This document shows, piece after piece, positions 1-6,412 of a stretch of 6,458 bases of DNA (the stretch's first letter is position 1; every line of letters begins with the position of its first letter). The DNA is from Bacteroidales bacterium (GTDB lineage Bacteria > Bacteroidota > Bacteroidia > Bacteroidales > JAADGE01). The position numbers and the translations under genes are program-made. The notes beneath the pieces were generated by a model. That model was not told where the DNA came from. It did no database searches and saw only the letters and a program-made list of their open reading frames with translations. The stretch spans positions 1-6,458 of the forward strand of contig JAOZQB010000167.1 in assembly GCA_029932445.1 (NCBI GenBank), written 5' to 3'.

Positions 1-1579
1 CAGAAATATAATGATGATAATCAGAATAATTACCGGGAAATTTCTTTATTTTACCGTCTCCTGTAAACACAAAAAGTGTATCGGCAACCGTATCAATAAA
101 AAATCTGTCGTGAGAAACAAATAATACAGCACCCGCAAATTTATTCAAATAATCCTCCAGAACGGCTAATGTCATAATATCCAAATCATTAGTAGGCTCA
201 TCAAGAATCAAAAAATTCGGATTCTTCATTAAAATACTTAATAAATACAAGCGTCGTTTTTCACCGCCGCTCAATTGCGATAAATAATTGTAATGCATCG
301 ATCGAGGGAACAAAAAATATTCGGCAAATTGTGCTGCTGACATTTCTCTGTTTTTTCCGAGTGTAACAACCTCCGCAATGTTTTTAATATAATCAATTAA
401 ACGAATATCTTCCTTTTCTTTATCAATAGAAGATTGCTTAAAATAACCGATTGAAACAGTTGATCCTTGTTCAATTCTGCCTTTATCTGTCGGAATTGCC
501 CCCGTTATCAAATTTAAAAAAGTGCTTTTCCCGACTCCGTTATTTCCGAAAATACCGATTTTTTCACCTTTGGAGAATTTATAAGAAAAGTCATCAATTA
601 TTTTTAATTTTCCGAATGCTTTGCTGACATTGTACAGATCAATCAACTTTTTTCCTAATCGTTTCCCTTCAATTTCAATATCAAAAGTTTTTTCATCAAT
701 TCTTTTTCCGGCTTTTTCCTGCAATTTATAGAAATTATCAATCCGGGATTTTGCCTTTGTAGCTCTTGCTTGCGGTTGACTGTTCATCCACTTTGATTCT
801 GATTTTAAAAGACTTTTTGCTTTACTGATTTCCGCTTGTGTATTTTCGATTCTTTCTTTTCGTTTTCTCAAAAAGTAATCGTAATTACCTTTATATTTAA
901 AAACTTTCTCATCATCAATTTCTAAAATCACATTGCAAACACGATCTAAAAAATACCGATCATGCGTTACCAAAAGCAATGTAAGCGAAGATTTTGAAAT
1001 ATAGTCTTCCAACCATTCAATCATTTCAAAATCAAGATGATTCGTAGGTTCGTCCAAAATTAAAAAATCCGGTTTATTAAGAATTGCTACCGCCAAAGCC
1101 AAACGTTTCTTTTGTCCGCCGGATAATATTTGAACCGATTTGTCAAAATTATTCAATTTCAATTTTGTTAAAACGGTTTTTACTTCACGTTCAAAATCCC
1201 AAGCTTCCAATCGATCCATTTCATCGGCTGCTTTTTGAATTAATTCGGGATCTTCACTCGAAACAGCTTTTTCGTATATTTTAACGGCAACAGCCACTTT
1301 ATCCGAAGAATTCAGGACTTGTTCAATAAGGGTTCCCGAATTATTAAATTCCGGTTCTTGTTCTAAAAATCCTGAAGAAATCCGGTTTTTTAGATTGAAT
1401 TTTCCTGCATCCGCAATATCTTTTCCGGTAATAATATTCAACAAACTTGTTTTACCCGTACCGTTTTTTGCTATCAACGCGACCTTCTCTTTTTCGTTTA
1501 TTACAAATGAAACCGTTTCAAATAAGGTTTTATTTCCGTATGCTTTTGATAAGTTTTCAACTTTTAAAATTTCTGCCAT
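1..1579 (-). CDS. uup: ABC-F family ATPase, Uup-like (C-terminus cut by window edge)
   Basis: A cytosolic ABC-F protein: two fused ATP-binding cassettes without membrane segments, a class that acts on ribosomes or, for Uup, in ribosome and DNA-repair related roles. I translated 526 residues from an ATG at 1579 with no stop before the left edge. Cassette 1 has Walker A at residues 37-44 (AKNGTGKT, first Gly replaced by Ala), signature LSGGQ at 152-156, Walker B and catalytic Glu at D176-E177, and the H-switch H206. The linker at about 225-290 has the ABC-F pattern W-x5-P-x-AR-x-TKAKSRI around W264. Cassette 2 has Walker A GNNGVGKS at 345-352, LSGGE at 436-440, D460-E461 and H490. The ending GDGKIKKFPGNYSDY resembles Uup rather than EttA. 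Uup proteins usually exceed 600 residues, so about 100 residues (the C-terminal coiled-coil domain) are probably missing. The family call is secure; the Uup subgroup is inferred from motifs. Confidence 0.93.
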   Translation of the reverse strand, partial: MAEILKVENLSKAYGNKTLFETVSFVINEKEKVALIAKNGTGKTSLLNIITGKDIADAGKFNLKNRISSGFLEQEPEFNNSGTLIEQVLNSSDKVAVAVKIYEKAVSSEDPELIQKAADEMDRLEAWDFEREVKTVLTKLKLNNFDKSVQILSGGQKKRLALAVAILNKPDFLILDEPTNHLDFEMIEWLEDYISKSSLTLLLVTHDRYFLDRVCNVILEIDDEKVFKYKGNYDYFLRKRKERIENTQAEISKAKSLLKSESKWMNSQPQARATKAKSRIDNFYKLQEKAGKRIDEKTFDIEIEGKRLGKKLIDLYNVSKAFGKLKIIDDFSYKFSKGEKIGIFGNNGVGKSTFLNLITGAIPTDKGRIEQGSTVSIGYFKQSSIDKEKEDIRLIDYIKNIAEVVTLGKNREMSAAQFAEYFLFPRSMHYNYLSQLSGGEKRRLYLLSILMKNPNFLILDEPTNDLDIMTLAVLEDYLNKFAGAVLFVSHDRFFIDTVADTLFVFTGDGKIKKFPGNYSDYHHYIS

Positions 1580-1602
1580 TAATTATCGTTTATTAATACT
1601 TG

Positions 1603-1610
1603 CAAAAGTA
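1603..1610 (-). promoter_or_regulatory. Putative Bacteroidota -7 box for the ABC-F gene
   Basis: On the minus strand this reads TACTTTTG, an exact match to the Bacteroidota sigma-ABfr consensus TAnnTTTG, and it lies 23 bases upstream of the ABC-F start codon. A clear -33 TTG box at the usual spacing is not visible, so this is a plausible promoter and not a proven one. Confidence 0.5.
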
Positions 1611-1616
1611 ATATTT

Positions 1617-1628
1617 ATACCGAGGTAT
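1617..1628. repeat. Short inverted repeat in the divergent intergenic region
   Basis: ATACC, a 2-base centre, then GGTAT: a 12-bp imperfect palindrome located just upstream of the ABC-F -7 box, in the spacer between the -7 and -33 positions. A repressor bound there would block that promoter. Arms this short can arise by chance in AT-rich DNA. Confidence 0.25.
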
Positions 1629-1692
1629 TATATAACATATCATTCAAAAATACATGATTTAATTTTAGACCCGAAAATTCATTTTTTTTTTG

Positions 1693-1700
1693 TAAAATTG
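1693..1700 (+). promoter_or_regulatory. Weak -7 box candidate for the ptb operon
   Basis: TAAAATTG matches TAnnTTTG at all but one fixed position and lies 22 bases upstream of the phosphate butyryltransferase start codon. It directly follows a run of ten T (1682-1691). No -33 TTG is seen at the normal distance, so support is limited to the box and its position. Confidence 0.3.
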
Positions 1701-1722
1701 TACTGATTTTCAAAGCAAAATT

Positions 1723-2616
1723 ATGATTAAACATATTTCTGATTTTAACGATAATATAAAAAAACAAAAGGGTACCAAACGTTTAATTTTGGCCTCTGCT
1801 GCTGATGAACATTCCTTAGATGCCGTTTTTAAAGCTTCTGAAAAGAATATTATTGAGCCGGTTTTGCTAGGTGATAAAAATAAGATTATTGAAATTTGCA
1901 AAGACAAAGGATACGATTACTCAAGTGCAGAAATCATTCATTATCAAGATAATAACAAAGCCGTAAAAGAAAGTGTCCGATTAATTAAAGAAGGTAAAGG
2001 CAATATTTTAATGAAAGGTTACACTTCAACGGCAACGCTTTTAAAAGCCATTCTTAATGATAAGGACGGTTTAAAAGATGCACCCCTTTTATCACATTTT
2101 GCATTATTTGAACTTTCAAATTATCATAAACTCATAGGGCTTACCGATGTTGCCATGAATATTGCTCCCGATTTAAAAGAAAAAGTCGGAATTATCGGTA
2201 ATGCCGTTACTTATATGCATAAAATCGGATACAAAAAACCGAAAGTTGCCGTTATAGGTGCTGTTGAACTTGTAAACGAAAAGATGCCTGCTACGATTGA
2301 CGCTGCAATTCTGTCTAAAATGGCTCAACGAAATCAAATATCCGGTTGCATCATTGACGGTCCTTTAGCCTTTGACAATGCAATGAGTAAAAAAAGTGCC
2401 GAACATAAAGGTATTATTTCGAATGTAGCGGGAGATGCTGACCTATTAGTAATGCCGAACATTGAAGCCGGAAACGTTTTGTATAAATCACTTGCTTTCA
2501 GCGGTGCAAAACTTGCAGCCGTCATTTTAGGAGCTTTGGTTCCGGTTGTATTAACGTCACGTTCGGATACCGAAGAATCAAAACTTAACAGCATTATTTT
2601 AGCTGCTGTCAGTTAA
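1723..2616 (+). CDS. ptb: Phosphate butyryltransferase family protein (Pta/Ptb family)
   Basis: Predicted cytosolic acyltransferase exchanging CoA for phosphate on a short acyl group (acyl-CoA + Pi to acyl phosphate + CoA). Its 297 residues are the normal length for Ptb and for the PTA_PTB catalytic domain. Family motifs appear in order: MKGYTST at 97-103, LLSHFALFE at 122-130, LTDVAMNIAP at 140-149, VELVNEKMPAT at 181-191, the phosphate-site region DGPLAFDNA at 212-220, AGDADLLVMPNIEAGN at 236-251, and VVLTSRSD at 275-282 followed by KLNSI. The absence of extra N-terminal domains and the DGPLAFDNA and MPNIEAGN wording favour Ptb over acetate-specific Pta, but the acyl substrate (butyryl, isobutyryl, isovaleryl) cannot be read from sequence. 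It ends in tandem TAA stops, 21 bases before the leucine-dehydrogenase-like gene, so the two are probably cotranscribed. The usual partner, butyrate kinase, is not next to it in this window. Confidence 0.92.
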   Translation: MIKHISDFNDNIKKQKGTKRLILASAADEHSLDAVFKASEKNIIEPVLLGDKNKIIEICKDKGYDYSSAEIIHYQDNNKAVKESVRLIKEGKGNILMKGYTSTATLLKAILNDKDGLKDAPLLSHFALFELSNYHKLIGLTDVAMNIAPDLKEKVGIIGNAVTYMHKIGYKKPKVAVIGAVELVNEKMPATIDAAILSKMAQRNQISGCIIDGPLAFDNAMSKKSAEHKGIISNVAGDADLLVMPNIEAGNVLYKSLAFSGAKLAAVILGALVPVVLTSRSDTEESKLNSIILAAVS

Positions 2617-2637
2617 TAAAATATAAAAACAAAAACC

Positions 2638-3702
2638 ATGAGTATATTTGAACACATGAGAAAAAATAACAGTCGTGAATTGCTTTTTTTTGAAGAACAA
2701 TCTTTGAAATTAAAAGCCATTATTGCTGTTGACAGCATCGTATTGGGTCCTGCAAATGCTTCTGCAAAATTATTTTATTATAAAGACGAAGACGATGCCA
2801 TTGCAGATGCTTTGGATATTGCCTATTACAATTCTCTTCGTGCTTCTTTATTGAAACGGAGTATGGGCGGAGCATCAATTATTCTTTGCGGGAATCCCGA
2901 CGAAGTAAAATCTGAAATGTATTTCAGAGCATTAGGCGTTTTTTTGAATCGATGGAAAGGTGAACTTTTCATGTCAATAAGCAAAGGTGTTTCATATAAA
3001 GATTTAAAACATGTAAGGAAAGAATCCGAATATATTCTGGGAATGGAAAAAACTCACGGCGGTTTGGGACAAATTTATGAGAACAGAGCAAAAGGTATGA
3101 TCAAAGGACTTAAAGCCATTGCTAAACACAAACTTAAATCCGGAAGTTTAAAAGGATTAAAAATTGTTGTTCAGGGAATCGGCGATTTGGGTTCTCAACT
3201 CGTGAAGCAATTAATTGAAGAAGATGCCGATATTACGATTACGGATAAAATTTACGACAGAATTAAAGTTGTTCAAGATGAAGTAAGAGATATTAAAATT
3301 GAAAAACCGAGTAAAATTTACGATGTGAAATGTGATATTTTCTGTTCTTGTGCTGCTGAAAAAATGATAAGTAAAGCATTTTTATCTCAATTAAAATGTA
3401 AAATTCTTACCGGCGGAACCAATCAACCGTTAAAAAACCTTAAAGATGTTAAAATATTAAAACAAAATGACGTTCTTTACGTTCCGGGATATATAATCAA
3501 CGGTGGTGATATTATTCAGATGACAAATGAAATTGAAGGGTATAAAACGGATAAAGTAGAAACAGAATTAGAGGATATTTATCGCAATACACTCAATTTA
3601 CTGGAAGAGTCTAAAACATCCGGAACTATGTTATGCGAACTTGCAACAAATAAAGCAGAAGAATATGTTACTAAAGTTTCGGCAATTAAATTATTAAGAT
3701 AA
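2638..3702 (+). CDS. Leucine-dehydrogenase-like protein lacking catalytic residues (probable pseudoenzyme)
   Basis: A 354-residue member of the Glu/Leu/Phe/Val dehydrogenase family, nearly colinear in numbering with Bacillus leucine dehydrogenase as I recall it. Shared landmarks include LKAIIAV (24-31 in part), LGPA (36-39), FRALG (96-100), the dinucleotide motif GIGDLG (180-185) after strand KIVVQ, the acidic residue D203 that contacts NAD ribose, DIFCSCA (233-239), and YVPGYIINGGDII near the C-terminal part of the NAD domain. The active site is not conserved: K68 is Arg, catalytic K80 is Ser (GGAS instead of GGxK), D115 is Ser, G41-G42 are Ala-Ser, R44 is Lys, M65 is Asn and T150 is Arg. 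The reading frame is intact, so this is not obvious decay. Automated annotation would probably call it Leu/Glu dehydrogenase, but oxidative deamination seems unlikely. It may be an NAD-binding regulator, a partner subunit or an enzyme with new chemistry; none of these is shown by the sequence. It sits 21 bases after ptb and 10 bases before the porin gene. Confidence 0.88.
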   Translation: MSIFEHMRKNNSRELLFFEEQSLKLKAIIAVDSIVLGPANASAKLFYYKDEDDAIADALDIAYYNSLRASLLKRSMGGASIILCGNPDEVKSEMYFRALGVFLNRWKGELFMSISKGVSYKDLKHVRKESEYILGMEKTHGGLGQIYENRAKGMIKGLKAIAKHKLKSGSLKGLKIVVQGIGDLGSQLVKQLIEEDADITITDKIYDRIKVVQDEVRDIKIEKPSKIYDVKCDIFCSCAAEKMISKAFLSQLKCKILTGGTNQPLKNLKDVKILKQNDVLYVPGYIINGGDIIQMTNEIEGYKTDKVETELEDIYRNTLNLLEESKTSGTMLCELATNKAEEYVTKVSAIKLLR

Positions 3703-3712
3703 GAATTTTATA

Positions 3713-5629
3713 GTGTATCAATTAAAACCGACATCATACTTTTTAATTCTGTTAATTTTCTTTTTAAGCTCAAAACAATCAGCTGTAGCTCAGCATGATG
3801 CAGATTCTTTAACAAATATTCTGTTAACGTTTAATTTAAAAGATAATTTTAAAATAGTAAATACTGCATTTAATGACAGCAGCTTAAGTTTTTTTCATAA
3901 AACAGAACCAATTTATAATAAAAGTATTCTTCCTGCTGATTTGGGAAATATCGGTTCTGCATATATTTCTGAAATCTTTTTTAAAAGACCTGATTTTTAC
4001 AACAGACAATTTTCATTTAACTTTCCCTATTATACGTATTTAAAAAATTCGGAAAATGTTATCTATTATAATACACGCCGACCGTACACCTCGATAATGC
4101 ATACGATGAGTTCCAAAGTACTGGATTTACAAACGATTGATTTCATTCATACTCAAAATATTAATCCTGATTGGAATTTCGGAATACGTTATAATTTCAG
4201 TTCTTCATTAGGACAATATCTTTCAGAAAAAAAAGGAATAAATTCTGTCGGAATTACAACAAATTACACAAAAAACAAATATTCCCTCTATGCATCTTAT
4301 ATTTTCAATAAATTCAATCTTGAAAATAGCGGCGGATATAATGATTCATTAGGTTTTGATGTAAAAGTTCCGGAACCTTTTTTAAAAAATTCAAATACAA
4401 TCCTTTACAATCAGGAAATTTCCGTTACACAAAAATATAACTTCGGAAAATTTAAGAATCTCTCATACAGAGATACGATAATTAAAGTTCCGGAACCGAA
4501 AATAAGTTTGTCTCACAACCTGCTTCTTTCAAGAAGATACCGATTATACGAAGATAAAAAAGGCGAAAATGAAAATGCTAATACATTTTATCTCTATAAT
4601 TATTATCAAAATTCTTTCAGTTATGATTCTGTTGCCGTTCAATCATTATCAAATAAAATACGCCTCGGAAGTGAAGACGTTTTTGAACAAAAAAACAAAT
4701 TTGGATTTTCCCTAATCTTAGACAATAATTGGTACAAGTTATATAATTTTAAAGATTATATTTTCCTTCAAAACACAACTGTTTTTATCGAAAATCAAAT
4801 TAAGGGAAATGTATATACAATCAACAATAAATATATAAACGTCAATCTTTCGGGAAATTATTATTTTTCGGGGTATCGAAAAAATGATTTCAGAGTTTCA
4901 ACAAATTTTTCTGAAAAATTATTTAACAATAAGTATAGTTCTGTTATAAGACTAAATGCCGGCTATACCGAAATGAAACCGGATTATTTTGAAAACACCT
5001 TATATTCAAATCATTATATATGGGAAAATGATTTTTTACCTGTTAAGAGAATTGAAGGAGCATTCAGTTATGAAATGGACAAAATTGCTTTAAATTTCAG
5101 ACTTAATTCAGCAATTATTAAAAATTACATTTATTATGATATAAGCTCCTCTCCTGCTCAATACGATTCGAGTATTACAATTATATCTGCTTCTATAGAG
5201 AAAAAAATTAAGCTGAAAAGAATTATTTTTGAAAATAAAATCGTTTGGCAACAATCTTCAAACGATAACATCATAAGTCTTCCCGAAATTGCGGCTTATC
5301 ATTCAACTTATTTTATATTACACTATCAAAATTCTCTATTAATTCATTTAGGCTATGACATCTATTATTCAACAAGTTACAAAGCATATAATTACAATCC
5401 AGCAGCAGGACAATTTTATTTTATAAATAACACAAAAAAACTTGCGGGAAATTATCCGTATATAACAATTTTTGCAAATTTGAAAATTAAAAAAAATGTA
5501 CTTCTGTTTTTTAAATTCTCGAATATGCTGTCTCTTTTACAAAACGATGTATTGCCTTTTTATGTAAATCATTATCCTACAAAAGGTTTGATGTTCAAAT
5601 TCGGAGTAAAGTGGACTTTTAAAAATTGA
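3713..5629 (+). CDS. Outer-membrane beta-barrel putative porin (Porin_10-like)
   Basis: A 638-residue exported protein. The N-terminus has a signal peptide: a short polar stretch with a lysine, the hydrophobic core YFLILLIFFL (9-18) and probable cleavage after AVA at 24-26, leaving an N-terminal Gln. The mature part contains landmarks I associate with the Bacteroidota putative-porin family Porin_10 (PF14121): LGNIGSAY at 77-84, ENVIYYNTRRPYTS at about 114-127, and FIHTQNIN at 144-151. Alternating aromatic and polar strands follow throughout, and a final strand FKFGVKWTF lies near the C-terminus, as expected for Bam-assembled barrels. The role is presumably passive or selective passage across the outer membrane; the substrate is unknown. 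The start is GTG: the frame is open upstream only to a TAA at 3695-3697, with no ATG in between, and the GTG gives a complete signal peptide. The 10-base gap after the dehydrogenase-like gene suggests cotranscription. Confidence 0.82.
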   Translation: MYQLKPTSYFLILLIFFLSSKQSAVAQHDADSLTNILLTFNLKDNFKIVNTAFNDSSLSFFHKTEPIYNKSILPADLGNIGSAYISEIFFKRPDFYNRQFSFNFPYYTYLKNSENVIYYNTRRPYTSIMHTMSSKVLDLQTIDFIHTQNINPDWNFGIRYNFSSSLGQYLSEKKGINSVGITTNYTKNKYSLYASYIFNKFNLENSGGYNDSLGFDVKVPEPFLKNSNTILYNQEISVTQKYNFGKFKNLSYRDTIIKVPEPKISLSHNLLLSRRYRLYEDKKGENENANTFYLYNYYQNSFSYDSVAVQSLSNKIRLGSEDVFEQKNKFGFSLILDNNWYKLYNFKDYIFLQNTTVFIENQIKGNVYTINNKYINVNLSGNYYFSGYRKNDFRVSTNFSEKLFNNKYSSVIRLNAGYTEMKPDYFENTLYSNHYIWENDFLPVKRIEGAFSYEMDKIALNFRLNSAIIKNYIYYDISSSPAQYDSSITIISASIEKKIKLKRIIFENKIVWQQSSNDNIISLPEIAAYHSTYFILHYQNSLLIHLGYDIYYSTSYKAYNYNPAAGQFYFINNTKKLAGNYPYITIFANLKIKKNVLLFFKFSNMLSLLQNDVLPFYVNHYPTKGLMFKFGVKWTFKN

Positions 5630-5766
5630 ATCCACTCTAAAAAGTCATCCGATGAATGATTTTGCATAACGTTGATATTCATCTATTCTGATAATCTGCT
5701 AATTACAAATTCATCGGATGACTAAATTATCACTTTTTGACTTTTCGGAGTGGCCTTTTAAAAATT
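5611..5766. mobile_element. Candidate MITE-like insertion flanked by direct repeats
   Basis: The sequence CTTTTAAAAATT occurs at 5616-5627 and again at 5755-5766; including GTGG and one mismatch the match is 17 bp (5611-5627 and 5750-5766). Between the copies lie about 127 bp with inverted-repeat ends (CCACTC at 5632 and GAGTGG ending at 5753). There is no coding capacity. Deleting one copy plus the insert joins the porin gene to a TAA at the same codon, leaving its protein unchanged, and makes its stop overlap that of nth. This is the pattern of a small non-autonomous insertion with target duplication. It remains inference, because AT-rich repeats can also arise by slippage. Confidence 0.4.
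5632..5753. repeat. Composite nested inverted repeat between convergent genes
   Basis: Inner repeat: AGTCATCCGATGAAT at 5643-5657 and its exact reverse complement at 5709-5723 (15 bp, 51-base spacer). Outer repeat: CCACTCTAAAAAGTCA at 5632-5647 and the inverted TGACTTTTCGGAGTGG at 5738-5753 (14 of 16 positions pair). The arms share AGTCA at 5643-5647, so that segment can pair with either of two partners. On the right arm AGTCA is present twice (inverted), as if the left arm had lost about 19 bases between two AGTCA copies. The structure could form a cruciform, or a hairpin in transcripts from either gene. The wide spacer and the absence of a T-run directly after the stem argue against a simple intrinsic terminator. 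Confidence 0.8.
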
Positions 5767-6409
5767 AAGCTGTTTTATTTTTTTGAAAGAACTTACACCA
5801 ATCTGTTAATCCGCACTGTGCACATTTCGGTTTCCTTGCAAGGCAAACATAACGCCCGTGAAGGATTAACCAATGATGTGCTATCGGTAATAGTTCTTCA
5901 TCAATATTTTTCACTAATTGCTGTTCGACATCAAAAGGTGTTTTTGCATTTACGCTTAAACCTATCCGATTTGAAACTCTGAACACATGAGTATCAACAG
6001 CCATTGCCGGTTTATTAAAAATAACGGAAGCAATAACGTTTGCCGTTTTTCTGCCGACACCGGGAAGTTTTTGTAATTCGTTTATATCCGACGGAATTTG
6101 ATTATTAAAATCTTCTGTCAGCATTTTTGCCGTACCTACAAGATGTTTTGCTTTATTATTCGGATAAGAACACGATTTTATATAATCAAAAACTTCTGAC
6201 ACTTCAGCTTTTGCTAAATGAAAAGCATCAGGAAATCGTTCAAATAAATCAACCGTAATCATATTTACACGTTTATCAGTACATTGTGCCGAAAGAATAA
6301 CAGAAACTAAAAGTTCGTACGGAGAACGGTAATTTAATTCTGTTTCTGCTACAGGCATATGCTCCTGAAACCAGTTAATTACTTTTTGATATCTTTCTTT
6401 TTTGGTCAT
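5765..6409 (-). CDS. nth: Endonuclease III, DNA glycosylase/AP lyase
   Basis: Base-excision repair enzyme that removes oxidised pyrimidines and cleaves the abasic site by beta-elimination. At 214 residues it is the normal length (E. coli Nth is about 211). The N-terminal region with TELNYRSPYELLVSVILSAQCTD (24-45 in part) aligns with E. coli Nth from residue 1, supporting the ATG at 6409. The helix-hairpin-helix LPGVGRKTAN (115-124) carries the Schiff-base lysine K121, and catalytic D139 lies in AVDTH (137-141). The C-terminus has a complete [4Fe-4S] ligand set with the expected C-x6-C-x2-C-x5-C spacing: C189, C196, C199, C205. All key residues are present, so activity is expected. The gene is convergent with the porin gene and unrelated to it in function; its stop codon overlaps the right copy of a direct repeat. 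The upstream gene is outside the window. Confidence 0.97.
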   Translation of the reverse strand: MTKKERYQKVINWFQEHMPVAETELNYRSPYELLVSVILSAQCTDKRVNMITVDLFERFPDAFHLAKAEVSEVFDYIKSCSYPNNKAKHLVGTAKMLTEDFNNQIPSDINELQKLPGVGRKTANVIASVIFNKPAMAVDTHVFRVSNRIGLSVNAKTPFDVEQQLVKNIDEELLPIAHHWLILHGRYVCLARKPKCAQCGLTDWCKFFQKNKTA

Positions 6410-6412
6410 AAT

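Noticed and set aside
1084..1284. Plus-strand open frame of 66 codons
   Set aside because: It lies entirely antisense to the ABC-F gene, whose conserved cassette and signature motifs are read on the other strand.
1395..1706. Plus-strand open frame of 103 codons extending into the divergent intergenic region
   Set aside because: Most of it is antisense to the first Walker A region of the ABC-F gene, and the translation is a low-complexity, Phe/Ile-rich shadow without recognisable motifs.
1710..1907. Minus-strand open frame of 65 codons
   Set aside because: It is antisense to the start of ptb and has no motif or upstream signal of its own.
2334..2594. Minus-strand open frame of 86 codons
   Set aside because: It is antisense to the most conserved phosphate-site region of ptb, so the open frame follows from codon bias.
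2821..2990. A frameshift or sequencing error hiding the dehydrogenase catalytic lysines
   Set aside because: The frame is continuous and family landmarks before (LGPA at 36-39) and after (FRALG at 96-100) keep the expected numbering, so the substitutions are real in this sequence.
4364..4497. 14-bp direct repeat AAAGTTCCGGAACC at 4364-4377 and 4484-4497, exactly 120 bp apart
   Set aside because: Both copies encode K-V-P-E-P in the same frame within the barrel gene. No longer duplication surrounds them, so this is more likely coincidence or a small internal motif than an element.
5658..5708. A small RNA or peptide in the 51-bp spacer of the inverted repeat
   Set aside because: The spacer is AT-rich, lacks a promoter-like box or open frame and shows no further structure.
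5737..5982. Plus-strand open frame of 81 codons
   Set aside because: It runs antisense to the iron-sulfur end of nth, which has all four cysteine ligands on the minus strand.
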